Assembly (NCBI RefSeq): GCF_001529295.1
Contig: NZ_LLWK01000035.1
Coordinates: forward strand, 1 to 64,000
DNA from: Flavobacterium sp. TAB 87
GTDB lineage: Bacteria > Bacteroidota > Bacteroidia > Flavobacteriales > Flavobacteriaceae
Length of the DNA: 64,000 nucleotides
Direction of reading: 5' to 3'
Both the position numbers and the translations under genes were made by a program. Below the pieces are notes generated by a model. It was given only the letters and a program-made list of their open reading frames with translations. It searched no databases and was not told the origin of the DNA. This document shows, piece after piece, positions 26,542 to 34,797 of this stretch (its first letter is position 1; the number at the start of each line of letters is the position of its first letter).

Positions 26542-26922
26542 TTATATCAATTTTGAAAAGTCTGGTTTAAAATAATTAGGTCCTTTCATCACTTTACCGT
26601 CTTCTCTGTAAATAGGCTCTCCATCTTCTCCTAATTTACTCATATTACTGCGCTGAATTTCATCAAAAACAGCTTCAATTTTATGTTGCAAACCATGCTC
26701 TATAATTGTACCGCACAAAATGTACATCATATCTCCGAGCGCATCAGCGATTTCGACCAAATCATTATTTTCAACCGCTTCCAGATATTCTTCGTTTTCT
26801 TCCTTCATTAAATCATATCGCAATCTGTTTTTTATAGTACCCAAATCAGCGGTTGGCGTTTCATTATATCCTATTTTAAAAGCCTTGTGAAACTCTTTTA
26901 CTAACTGTAATTGTTTTTGCAT
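26542..26922 (-). CDS. MazG-like nucleoside triphosphate pyrophosphohydrolase
   Basis: From the ATG at 26922 the protein has 126 residues. KEENEEYLEAVENNDLVEIADALGDMMYILCG carries the two metal-binding EExxE and ExxD patterns of the all-alpha NTP pyrophosphatases. These hydrolyse (d)NTPs or related nucleotides to monophosphates for house-cleaning. The C-terminus (GKVMKGPNYFKPDFSKLI) is typical of the Bacteroidetes branch. A TTG 11 codons upstream would add a hydrophobic N-terminus unlike the family. The gene stands alone. Confidence 0.82.
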   Translation of the reverse strand: MQKQLQLVKEFHKAFKIGYNETPTADLGTIKNRLRYDLMKEENEEYLEAVENNDLVEIADALGDMMYILCGTIIEHGLQHKIEAVFDEIQRSNMSKLGEDGEPIYREDGKVMKGPNYFKPDFSKLI

Positions 26923-27001
26923 AGTTTGTAAATTAAATGAAACGCAAATTAGCAACTATTCTTAAAGTATTTGCTAAATTTGTGACAAAAAAAATTTAAC
27001 T

Positions 27002-27190
27002 ATGTTTAGTCAAGGACAATTAATTTTTGCAATTTGTTTTTTTGTGGTATTTGTAATCATCATGATTATATCATATAGAAGAGATTTAAAAATGCACCGT
27101 TTTTTTTATAAAGGAAACTTGAAAGTCTTAGCTGGTTTTATACTTTTTATATTTATTCTTTTTTTGATTAAAATTTTCTTTAAAAGATAA
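27002..27190 (+). CDS. Small two-helix membrane protein
   Basis: The 62-residue protein has two membrane helices, at about residues 7-24 and 44-60, separated by a basic loop (YRRDLKMHRFFYKGNLK), and it ends in KR. This predicts both termini outside and the loop in the cytoplasm. No named family is recognised. It is divergently arranged with the pyrophosphohydrolase gene and lies 100 bp before an SRPBCC gene. Confidence 0.6.
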   Translation: MFSQGQLIFAICFFVVFVIIMIISYRRDLKMHRFFYKGNLKVLAGFILFIFILFLIKIFFKR

Positions 27191-27290
27191 CGCTAAACTC
27201 ACTTTCTCGACCAAAAAAAAAGAGTAGTACCGTTTTACTATAAAACACTAAATTTATAACTTCACCCCATAATAATTAACCACTTCTAGT

Positions 27291-28403
27291 ATGAAAATTT
27301 TAAAATATATTTTTCTTTTAGTGTTGCTAACTGCAATTACAGTGACCGTTTTTTTAGCTACACAAAAAGGTGATTTTACAATTGAAAGAAGTCGTGTTAT
27401 TAAAGCTCCAAAAGTGGCATTATTTAATTATATCAACGAATATAAAAATTGGGAAGAATTTAGTTCCTGGATTGTTGACAATGCCGAAACAAAATTGCAA
27501 TTAGCAGAAATAACAGCAGGACCTAATGCGTCATTTTCATGGATAAATAATGAAACCGAAGGCGACATGAAAACTTTAGGAATTACCGCTACTGATGAAA
27601 TTCGCCAAAAAATTAATTACGATGGTAGTTTAATCGATAGTAAAATGATTTTTAAAGATACTATTGGTGGAACAAAAGTAACTTGGCAAACCAAAGGTAA
27701 AATGAGCTTTTATCTAAAAATATACACTGCTTTAAATGGTGGAGCTGACAAAATTATTGGAACTATTTACGAAAAAACATTACTGAACTTAGATAAAATT
27801 CTAGTTTTTGAAACTAATACTTTTACTATAAAGGTCAATGGAGTCGTTAAAAAAGCGGAAACTTTTTACATCAAGCAAAGCTTTACTAGTGAAATTGGAA
27901 AAATTACTAAAAATGCAAGAGTGGTTATACCTAAACTTACTGAGTTTTGCGAGGCCAATGGACTTGCAATGAACGGTAAGCCATTTGTAATTTATCACAC
28001 CTATGATATTGTAAATGGATTAGCACGAATTTCTATTTGCGTACCTATTAATAAAGAAATCTTTACTAGTTCTGGGAGTGATATTTTAACTGGAAAATTA
28101 GAACCTTTTGATGCGGTAAAAACTACAATTACTGGTGATCTTTCTCATAAAGATGAAGCGATAAAAAAAACAGAACAATATATAGCTGCTGAAAAATTAA
28201 ATGCAGAGACTTCATGGTCCCATATCGAAGTTTTTGTCACTACGAAACAAGATGCTAAAAGCCCTTCTAAATGGGTAACTGAATTGTATTATCCTTTAAA
28301 GGAGAAAGTAATTCCTGTTGCTAAACCTGTTTATCGTCCGCAAGCTGTTGAAACTCCACAACCAAAAGCGACACAACCAGAACAGGATTCATCTGAGTTT
28401 TAA
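27291..28403 (+). CDS. SRPBCC family protein with GyrI-like effector-binding domain
   Basis: The 370-residue protein has an N-terminal membrane anchor (IFLLVLLTAITVTVFLATQ). An SRPBCC/START-like ligand-binding domain follows at about residues 25-165, containing FTIERSRVIKAPKVALFNYI and WEEFSSW. A second domain at about 180-320 resembles the effector-binding domain of GyrI/BmrR regulators. The tail is Pro/Gln-rich. Both domains bind hydrophobic ligands in other proteins. The function is unknown, though it may sense or carry a lipid-like molecule at the membrane. It precedes an ECF sigma operon by 70 bp. Confidence 0.75.
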   Translation: MKILKYIFLLVLLTAITVTVFLATQKGDFTIERSRVIKAPKVALFNYINEYKNWEEFSSWIVDNAETKLQLAEITAGPNASFSWINNETEGDMKTLGITATDEIRQKINYDGSLIDSKMIFKDTIGGTKVTWQTKGKMSFYLKIYTALNGGADKIIGTIYEKTLLNLDKILVFETNTFTIKVNGVVKKAETFYIKQSFTSEIGKITKNARVVIPKLTEFCEANGLAMNGKPFVIYHTYDIVNGLARISICVPINKEIFTSSGSDILTGKLEPFDAVKTTITGDLSHKDEAIKKTEQYIAAEKLNAETSWSHIEVFVTTKQDAKSPSKWVTELYYPLKEKVIPVAKPVYRPQAVETPQPKATQPEQDSSEF

Positions 28404-28472
28404 TCTTTATTTAATATTATAGTACTTAAACCTTTTCTATAAATTCTATTCTAAACATTAGAACGCTTTATT

Positions 28473-29015
28473 TTGATAGACGAAAAAGAATTTATAAAAC
28501 AGCTGCTGCATCCTAAAACGCAAAATAAAGCGTTTGAAGTGCTCTTGTCCGAATATCAAAAACCATTATACCATCACATTCGAAATATTGTTTTGAACCA
28601 TGATGACGCTGATGATGTTTTACAAAATACTTTTGTTAAAGTTTTTCAGTATCTAAAAAACTTTAAAGGAGAGAGCAAATTATTTTCATGGATGTATCGC
28701 ATTGCCACCAATGAGGCGCTTACATTTTTAACTCAAAAGGCAAAACTTAGTGGTATTACCTCCGAAGAATTACAGTCTAAAACTATAAATAACTTGCAAG
28801 CAGACAGTTATTTTGATGGCGATGAGATACAATTAAAATTGCAAAAAGCCATTGCTACCTTACCCGAAAAACAACAGTTAGTCTTTAAAATGAAATATTT
28901 TGAAGATCTAAAATACGACGATATATCAGAGATTCTAGGCACATCTGTCGGAGCTTTAAAAGCATCATACCATCATGCTGTAAAAAAAGTAGAAACTTTT
29001 ATATCCTCAAATTAA
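28473..29015 (+). CDS. ECF-type RNA polymerase sigma factor
   Basis: The 180-residue protein has region 2 (NHDDADDVLQNTFVKVFQYLKNF, then SKLFSWMYRIATNEALTFL) and region 4 (ATLPEKQQLVFKMKYFEDLKYDDISEILGTSVGALKASYHHAVKKV) of extracytoplasmic-function sigma factors. The TTG at 28473 must be the start, because the first internal ATG codon lies in region 2. The next gene begins 30 bp later and encodes a membrane protein suited to be its anti-sigma factor, and a secreted Spy-like protein follows. Together they look like an envelope-stress operon. Confidence 0.9.
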   Translation: MIDEKEFIKQLLHPKTQNKAFEVLLSEYQKPLYHHIRNIVLNHDDADDVLQNTFVKVFQYLKNFKGESKLFSWMYRIATNEALTFLTQKAKLSGITSEELQSKTINNLQADSYFDGDEIQLKLQKAIATLPEKQQLVFKMKYFEDLKYDDISEILGTSVGALKASYHHAVKKVETFISSN

Positions 29016-29045
29016 ACCTTTTACAACAAATTTAGTCTTATAGAT

Positions 29046-29459
29046 ATGAGTGATTTTAAATTAGATAGTAGCCCGAAGATGAAGTCAGGTTTTAGAACTC
29101 CTGAATCTTATTTTGATACATTTTCTTTAAAGGTAATACAGCAATTACCTGCAAAAGAGCAGGCAGTATTTATATTACCTAGAAGAAAAAAACTGCTGTG
29201 GTTTGCTGCAGCTGCTGCAATATGTATCGGTTTGATGGTGCCTGTTGCCAAGTACTTTAATAATCCTGTAAAGCAACTGGACGAAGCCACTTTAGAATCT
29301 TACTTGTCTTATCAAACAAATTTGAATCAATTTGATTTAATTAATGAATTAGATTCCAGCGATGTCAATCATCTAAATACGAATTTATCTTTTGAAGACA
29401 AAAGCGTCGAAGATTTCTTAGCTGCAAATCCGAATATTGAAAATTATATCATTGAGTAA
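29046..29459 (+). CDS. Single-pass membrane protein, probable anti-sigma factor
   Basis: The 137-residue protein has an N-terminal cytoplasmic part of about 48 residues with FRTPESYFDTFSLKVIQQLP. One membrane helix follows (LLWFAAAAAICIGLMVPVA), then an acidic periplasmic tail ending NIENYIIE. This layout and its place directly after an ECF sigma gene suggest it anchors and inhibits the sigma factor. It lacks a clear zinc-binding HxxxCxxC motif. The assignment rests on context. Confidence 0.65.
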   Translation: MSDFKLDSSPKMKSGFRTPESYFDTFSLKVIQQLPAKEQAVFILPRRKKLLWFAAAAAICIGLMVPVAKYFNNPVKQLDEATLESYLSYQTNLNQFDLINELDSSDVNHLNTNLSFEDKSVEDFLAANPNIENYIIE

Positions 29460-29475
29460 TACCACAAAAAAATAA

Positions 29476-29937
29476 ATGATGAAAATAAAAAACATATTAC
29501 CTCTATTACTATTTCTAGTTAGCTGTTCGTTTTACGCGCAAAGCGAAGCAATGGAGTCTAAAAAAGAAAAAATTAAAGCGTATAAAATTTCATTCTTAAC
29601 GACCGAATTAGACTTAAGCGCTACGCAAGCGGAGAAATTTTGGCCTTTGTATACTGCTTTTGATAATAAGCAGTTTGAATTGCGCCATCAGAAAATGAAG
29701 GTATGCACGAATAAGTTGAAAGACCAAAACATCAGTTCTATTTCTGAAAAAGAAGCTGTCGAAATTTTGAATCAGTTTGAAAGTACAGATGATCAATTGT
29801 ATTCTTTGCGAAAAAAATACATGGCCAATCTTAAAAAAATTCTTCCTGCAAAAAAAATAGTGTTACTAAAAAAATCAGAGGATGAGTTCAATCGTAAGCT
29901 TTTGCATCAGTACAGAGACAAAGCTAGCAAAAATTAA
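29476..29937 (+). CDS. Secreted Spy/CpxP-like helical protein
   Basis: The 153-residue protein has a signal peptide (ILPLLLFLVSCSFYAQ). The SC within it could alternatively be a lipoprotein cysteine, but the distal FYAQ fits signal peptidase I. The mature part is helical and charged. It has LTTELDLSATQAEKFWPLYTAF followed by LKKILPAKKIVLLKKSEDEF, the paired LTxxQ and LPAxQ-type segments of Spy/CpxP periplasmic chaperones. As last gene of the sigma operon it may act as the envelope-stress sensor or output. A weak hairpin follows at about 29966-29991. Confidence 0.75.
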   Translation: MMKIKNILPLLLFLVSCSFYAQSEAMESKKEKIKAYKISFLTTELDLSATQAEKFWPLYTAFDNKQFELRHQKMKVCTNKLKDQNISSISEKEAVEILNQFESTDDQLYSLRKKYMANLKKILPAKKIVLLKKSEDEFNRKLLHQYRDKASKN

Positions 29938-30002
29938 GAGTAGCATCTCAAATAGATTAAAAAAACCTATCCAACGTAAATTTTAGATAGGCTTTTTTTA
30001 CT

Positions 30003-31058
30003 TTAATCTTTAATAGTTAATCGAATCAGTTTGTTAGAACCTGCTGCTATTGCCGTGGTTTCATTTACAAATCGAATTGTAAACAATTTAGAATCACTTG
30101 AAATTTGTTTCCAAGATTTTGCTGAATCTGTCGAATAAAAAATCCCAGTTGCGCCAACCATTAGTAATTTCTTACCTTTACTATTGGGAACATATTGCAC
30201 ACACGAAGCATATCCAAAACCTTGATTTTCACCAATTAGCTTCCAATTTTTACCACCATCACTTGTTATCGCTTTGTTTCCAAAATTCTGTTGCGGTAAT
30301 TCATAATCTCCACCAGCAATAAAACCATTTTTTTCATCGTAAAAGTCGGCAGTAAAGATTCCTGTCATTGTTTTTCCTTGCAGGATTGGTGTTTCAGAAG
30401 CTGTCCACGTTTTCGCCTTATCATCCGAATAAAAAACTCTTGCATTTTTTCCTCCAGAAACCAACCATGTTTTATTGTTTTTTATTACGATGTTGGTGTT
30501 GCTAGCGGCAAATGCAGCTTCTCCTTCCACTAGTTTAGGAAGATCTTCCGAAGGTAATTTTGTCCAAGTATTTCCTCCATCGCCAGTTCTTAATATAGAA
30601 AAAGTACCATCAATAGGATCCCCAATCGCTATTGCGTCGGTATCATTCCAAAATTGCATGCTATCGTAAAATACCTTCTCCTGCTTTTCTGTATAAACCA
30701 ATCTATAGGAAAGATCGTTTTTTGAAATTTTATACAATAGCGCTGGATTTGCAATACTTAAAACAAAAACGGACTGCTTGTTTTGAGCTAAACTTCTAAA
30801 CTCAATTTTCAGCGAATCTTCCGTAATAATTTTTTCTACTTTTTTTCTGCTCTTCAAATCAAAGTAACCAAACCGATTTCCATCAGCACTATACCATATT
30901 ATATTTTCATCAATTGCAATGGCACGAATGCTAATTTTATCCTGAAAAAGAGTGTCAATTAGTACTGAAACAAAATTATTATTTACCGATTTCAATTGTG
31001 CTGATTTACAAGAAAGTAAGACTAATAACAGCCCCAAAAATAATATTGCTTTTTTCAT
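30003..31058 (-). CDS. BNR/Ycf48-like propeller lipoprotein
   Basis: The 351-residue protein begins MKKAILFLGLLLVLLSCKSAQ, a lipoprotein signal with the acylated Cys in LLSC. The rest has repeated propeller blades with BNR/Asp-box-like motifs (RTGDGGNTWTKL, SDDKAKTWTAS, TSDGGKNWKLIG, STDSAKSWKQI), like the Ycf48/sialidase-type photosystem assembly fold. Bacteroidetes carry many such proteins annotated as oxidoreductases. Catalytic residues of sialidases (YRIP) are absent, so glycosidase activity is not expected. It probably faces the periplasm or cell surface. Confidence 0.8.
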   Translation of the reverse strand: MKKAILFLGLLLVLLSCKSAQLKSVNNNFVSVLIDTLFQDKISIRAIAIDENIIWYSADGNRFGYFDLKSRKKVEKIITEDSLKIEFRSLAQNKQSVFVLSIANPALLYKISKNDLSYRLVYTEKQEKVFYDSMQFWNDTDAIAIGDPIDGTFSILRTGDGGNTWTKLPSEDLPKLVEGEAAFAASNTNIVIKNNKTWLVSGGKNARVFYSDDKAKTWTASETPILQGKTMTGIFTADFYDEKNGFIAGGDYELPQQNFGNKAITSDGGKNWKLIGENQGFGYASCVQYVPNSKGKKLLMVGATGIFYSTDSAKSWKQISSDSKLFTIRFVNETTAIAAGSNKLIRLTIKD

Positions 31059-31176
31059 AAAATGAAGATTTAAAAAAGCTAATTTACTGTTTTAAGAAAA
31101 GAATAGGAACCGATCACTTCTTTTTATGGCACAGTAATTGGATATTCTGTAATAGAAAAACTTAATAATTAAAGCC

Positions 31177-32580
31177 ATGAAAAATAAACTACTTTTATTT
31201 AGCCTACTATTCTCAGTAATATCAGGCGCTTACGCTCAAGCTGGAGCACGAGTTTATGCAAAAAATTCAGACATAAGTGATAATCTTGATTTAAGAGCCG
31301 TTGCTTCGATATTTGGAGAATCATCCAATTTACAAGATTTTGAAAGACGTTTGAACGAACCAAAATATCAAATCTCTAATTTAGATTTAAATGGTGATAA
31401 TCAAGTTGATTATTTACGTGTCATAGAATCCGTAGAAAACAGAACGCACGTTGTCATCATACAATCGGTTTTAGACAGAGATGTTTACCAAGATGTTGCT
31501 ACAATTGATATTGAGCGAAATAGTTACAATAATGTTAATATTCAAGTAGTTGGTAATGATTATTTGTATGGCCCTAATTACATTTACGAACCCGTTTATG
31601 TGACAACTCCGGTAATTTATACTTCCTTTTGGGTAACCAATTACCGTCCGTATTATTCGACTTGGAGATGGAATTATTATCCAAACTATTACGTTGCATG
31701 GAGTCCTTATCCGATTTATCGCTATAGAAGTAATATCAATATTAATATCAATATACACAATAATTATAACTATGTTACCACAAGAAGAAGTAGTTCTGCT
31801 GTTGTTTTATACAACTCACGACGTTCTAATGGTTACGAAAGATCACATCCTAACAACGGATTTACGCAAAGACATTCTAATGTAAATAATCGTTACGAAT
31901 TAGATCAAAGAAGAGTCGCTAGTGCTCAAACTCGAAGAAGCAGCAATTCTACCGGATCTTATTCGGGCTCGGAAACCAGAAGAAATAGTAGTTCTACCGG
32001 ATCTTACTCTGGTTCTGAGACCAGAAGAAATAGTAGTATTAACGGATCGAATTATGGTTCTGAAACGAGAAGAAATACTAACGGATCGTATGCTGGTTCG
32101 GAAAACAGACGAAATGGTAGTTCTAACGGAATCAATTCTGGATCTGAAACGAGAAGAAGCGCGGTCGAAAGCAGAACTCAGTCGGATAGAAATACTAATG
32201 ATGTAACAGCGAGCACTCGCAGAAATAATGAAAGTAGTAGTTCTAATTCCAATAATACATACAGTACAAACCGAGGAGCGACAACGCAAAGAAGTTCAAA
32301 TGAAAGCGCTGCTCCTGCTCGAACTCAAAATGCAAGAACGTACAGCCAGAACAGCAGTTCAGAAAGTTCTAGAAGTACCACGTCAAGATCATCGGAACCT
32401 CAGAGTAACAATTCTTCTAGAAGAAGCTCGAGTCCTTCGGTAAATTCGAGTAGATCAAGTCAAGCTCCTAGTGCAAGAACAGAAACACAACGTTCTTCTA
32501 GCTCTCGCTCTAATTCAAACACTTCACCAAGTGAAGGAAGATCTTCATCAAGCGGTAATTACGGGAATCGCAGAACGTAA
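31177..32580 (+). CDS. Secreted protein with Arg/Ser-rich repetitive tail
   Basis: The 467-residue protein has a signal peptide (LLLFSLLFSVISGAYAQ) and a conserved-looking domain at about residues 30-130. This contains ISNLDLNGDNQVDYLRVIE, whose DxNxDxxxD spacing resembles a calcium-binding EF-hand/dockerin loop. A Tyr/Trp/Pro-rich stretch follows at about 140-195. From about residue 215 to the end the protein is almost only Ser, Arg, Asn, Thr and Gly, with five imperfect repeats near 253-328. The tail is strongly basic and likely disordered. It may bind anionic surfaces such as LPS, exopolysaccharide or DNA. No function is established. Confidence 0.8.
   Translation: MKNKLLLFSLLFSVISGAYAQAGARVYAKNSDISDNLDLRAVASIFGESSNLQDFERRLNEPKYQISNLDLNGDNQVDYLRVIESVENRTHVVIIQSVLDRDVYQDVATIDIERNSYNNVNIQVVGNDYLYGPNYIYEPVYVTTPVIYTSFWVTNYRPYYSTWRWNYYPNYYVAWSPYPIYRYRSNINININIHNNYNYVTTRRSSSAVVLYNSRRSNGYERSHPNNGFTQRHSNVNNRYELDQRRVASAQTRRSSNSTGSYSGSETRRNSSSTGSYSGSETRRNSSINGSNYGSETRRNTNGSYAGSENRRNGSSNGINSGSETRRSAVESRTQSDRNTNDVTASTRRNNESSSSNSNNTYSTNRGATTQRSSNESAAPARTQNARTYSQNSSSESSRSTTSRSSEPQSNNSSRRSSSPSVNSSRSSQAPSARTETQRSSSSRSNSNTSPSEGRSSSSGNYGNRRT
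31933..32161 (+). repeat. Five imperfect tandem coding repeats
   Basis: Units of about 39-51 bp encode variants of SSSTGSYSGSETRRN. The first two units are nearly identical at the DNA level and later ones have diverged (NGSNYGSETRR, NGSYAGSENRR, NGINSGSETRR). Tandem duplication by slippage is likely, so copy number may vary between strains. Confidence 0.75.
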
Positions 32581-32602
32581 AAAGTATAGCTAATAACATC
32601 TT

Positions 32603-32634
32603 AAAAAAGCACGATTTTCGAACCGTGCTTTTTT
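32603..32634 (+). terminator. Rho-independent terminator
   Basis: AAAAAAGCACG pairs with CGTGCTTTTTT (one mismatch further in), followed by a T run, directly after the repetitive secreted protein gene. Confidence 0.8.
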
Positions 32635-32677
32635 TTATGTTTTTAAGTTTAATCTGTAAAATTTACATTAAAAGCAG

Positions 32678-32685
32678 TAGCTTTG
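32678..32685 (+). promoter_or_regulatory. Promoter -7 element of kup
   Basis: TAGCTTTG matches TAnnTTTG exactly and ends 14 bases before the kup ATG at 32700. No convincing -33 element was seen. Confidence 0.6.
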
Positions 32686-32699
32686 CACCGTAATTTATA

Positions 32700-34673
32700 A
32701 TGTTATACATGAGCACAGCACATAAAAACTTACACAGTAAGTTAACTGTAGGAGGTTTGTTAATTTCACTTGGAATTATTTACGGAGATATTGGTACTTC
32801 ACCACTTTACGTAATGAAAGCCATATTAGGAGATCACATTATAGATGCAAATATTGTTTTAGGAGGTGTTTCTTGTGTGTTTTGGACCTTAACTTTACAG
32901 ACCACTGTTAAATATGTTTTGATCACGCTAGGCGCTGATAATCATGGTGAAGGTGGGATTTTTGCCTTGTACGCTTTGGTAAAAAAAATGAAAATAAAAT
33001 GGCTCATTGTCCCCGCAATTATTGGGGGTAGTGCATTGTTAGCCGACGGAATTATAACACCGCCCATCTCTGTATCTTCAGCGATTGAAGGAATTAAAAC
33101 ATATTACCCACAATTAAACACAGTTCCGATTGTTATTGCAATTTTGATTGTATTATTCAGCATTCAACAATTTGGTTCAAAACTTGTCGGAAAGTTTTTT
33201 GCTCCAATGATGTTAGTATGGTTTAGCATGCTTGGTACATTAGGTGTACTTCAATTGATTAAACATCCGGAGGTTTTTAAAGCAATAAATCCATACTACG
33301 GTTATAAATTACTCTCTATTCATCCCGATGGTTTTTTTGTATTAGGCTTTGTATTTTTATGTACTACAGGAGCAGAAGCATTGTATTCGGACATGGGGCA
33401 CTGTGGTCGAAAAAATATACGTATCAGTTGGATTTTTGTAAAGTCGGCTTTAGTATTAAACTATTTTGGTCAAGCTGCTTATCTAATTCACCACGAAGGC
33501 AAAACATTGAAGGATTTAGGAGGAAATGGAAATCCGTTTTATTTGATCATGGCAGATTGGTTTCAACCATTCGGAATCGTAATTGCGACTTTAGCAGCAG
33601 TAATTGCCTCACAAGCTTTAATTAGTGGCTCGTTTACGTTAATAAACGAAGCCATGCGCTTGAATTTCTGGCCAAAAGTTCGCATTAAATATCCTACTGA
33701 ACTCAAAGGACAATTGTATATTCCTTCCATCAACTGGTTGTTGCTTATTGGTTGTATCGGAATTGTATTGCATTTTGAAGAATCAGGAAACATGGAGCAC
33801 GCCTACGGTTTAGCGATCGTGCTATGTATGATTATGACCACGATTTTACTTAATTTTTATTTAATCATGAAAAGAGTAAAATGGTATTTAATAGTTCCTT
33901 TAATTACAATTTATCTCGCAATTGAATTGAGCTTTTTATATGCAAATATTACCAAATTTAGCGAAGGTGGTTATGTTACCTTGATCATTGCGGCCATTTT
34001 AATATCAATAATGACCATCTGGTTTTTAGCTAAGAATATCAATAAAACATATACCAAAATCATTAAGATAGAGGATTACAAACAAGTAATCATTGAGTTG
34101 AGCGCTGATTTATCCATTCCTAAGTACGCTACGCATTTGGTTTATTTAACCAACGCCAATCGTGTTGATGAATTGGAAGAAAAAGTGATATATTCCATTT
34201 TACAAAAACGTCCAAAAAGAGCTGATATTTATTGGTTCGTGCACGTAAATATTTTATCAGAGCCTTACAAAAAACAATATAAGGTTACCGAAATTGCTAA
34301 GGATGATATTTACAGAGTCGACTTTAATTTAGGTTTTAGAGAACCAACTAAAATCAATTTGATGTTTAGAGAGGTAATTAAGGACATGGTTAAAAATGGA
34401 GAAGTTGACATTCGCAGTCGTTACGAATCATTAAATAAAAATAATATTATTGGTGATTTCAAATTTGTTCTTTCTGAGAAATTCTTATCAAATGACAACG
34501 AGTTAAAATGGCACGAAAAGATGATTATGAACTCCTACTTCTTCCTTAAAAAAATAAGTTTATCCGAAGAAAGTGCTTTTGGTTTAGACAGTAGTTCGGT
34601 AAAGGTGGAGAAATTTCCAATGGTGCTTCACAGACCAGAAAATATTGATCTAACTCGAATTAAAAACAATTAA
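32700..34673 (+). CDS. kup: KUP/HAK/KT family potassium uptake protein
   Basis: The 657-residue protein is a Kup potassium transporter, thought to import K+ with H+. The start of the membrane region reads SLGIIYGDIGTSPLYVMKAI, the family signature. GALWS-type helices follow with GGIFALYALV, ADGIITPPISVSSAIEG and FVFLCTTGAEALYSDMGHCG. About twelve helices end near residue 440, and a cytoplasmic C-terminal domain follows. An in-frame ATG at 32709 is an alternative start. The gene is monocistronic between its own promoter and terminator. Confidence 0.95.
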   Translation: MLYMSTAHKNLHSKLTVGGLLISLGIIYGDIGTSPLYVMKAILGDHIIDANIVLGGVSCVFWTLTLQTTVKYVLITLGADNHGEGGIFALYALVKKMKIKWLIVPAIIGGSALLADGIITPPISVSSAIEGIKTYYPQLNTVPIVIAILIVLFSIQQFGSKLVGKFFAPMMLVWFSMLGTLGVLQLIKHPEVFKAINPYYGYKLLSIHPDGFFVLGFVFLCTTGAEALYSDMGHCGRKNIRISWIFVKSALVLNYFGQAAYLIHHEGKTLKDLGGNGNPFYLIMADWFQPFGIVIATLAAVIASQALISGSFTLINEAMRLNFWPKVRIKYPTELKGQLYIPSINWLLLIGCIGIVLHFEESGNMEHAYGLAIVLCMIMTTILLNFYLIMKRVKWYLIVPLITIYLAIELSFLYANITKFSEGGYVTLIIAAILISIMTIWFLAKNINKTYTKIIKIEDYKQVIIELSADLSIPKYATHLVYLTNANRVDELEEKVIYSILQKRPKRADIYWFVHVNILSEPYKKQYKVTEIAKDDIYRVDFNLGFREPTKINLMFREVIKDMVKNGEVDIRSRYESLNKNNIIGDFKFVLSEKFLSNDNELKWHEKMIMNSYFFLKKISLSEESAFGLDSSSVKVEKFPMVLHRPENIDLTRIKNN

Positions 34674-34682
34674 AACAGTACC

Positions 34683-34711
34683 AACGCTCTTGAAAAAAGA
34701 GCGTTTTTTTT
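34683..34711 (+). terminator. Rho-independent terminator after kup
   Basis: AACGCTCTT (34683-34691) pairs with AAGAGCGTT (34697-34705) over a 5-base loop and runs into a long T tract. Confidence 0.88.
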
Positions 34712-34772
34712 TACATAATTAAAAGGTGGCTTTACATTGAAATTTAAAATTTAAGTTTCACTCAATAAATAG

Positions 34773-34780
34773 TACCTTTG
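34773..34780 (+). promoter_or_regulatory. Promoter -7 element of the rRNA methyltransferase gene
   Basis: TACCTTTG matches TAnnTTTG exactly and ends 17 bases before the ATG. The stretch after it (CACC, then AATTTAT) resembles that at kup. Confidence 0.6.
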
Positions 34781-34797
34781 CACCTCAATTTATTAAA

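Noticed and set aside
30003..31058. Calling the BNR lipoprotein a sialidase or glycosyl hydrolase
   Set aside because: Asp-box-like repeats are present but YRIP and the other catalytic motifs seen in the real sialidase at 9369 are missing.
31933..32161. CRISPR-like or satellite repeat array
   Set aside because: The repeats are in frame, imperfect and encode the Ser/Arg tail. They are coding tandem repeats without spacers.
31900..32289. Long open frame on the minus strand inside the Arg/Ser-rich gene
   Set aside because: The repetitive Ser/Arg codons of the plus-strand gene leave the opposite frame open by composition. The product is low-complexity, without start context or domain.
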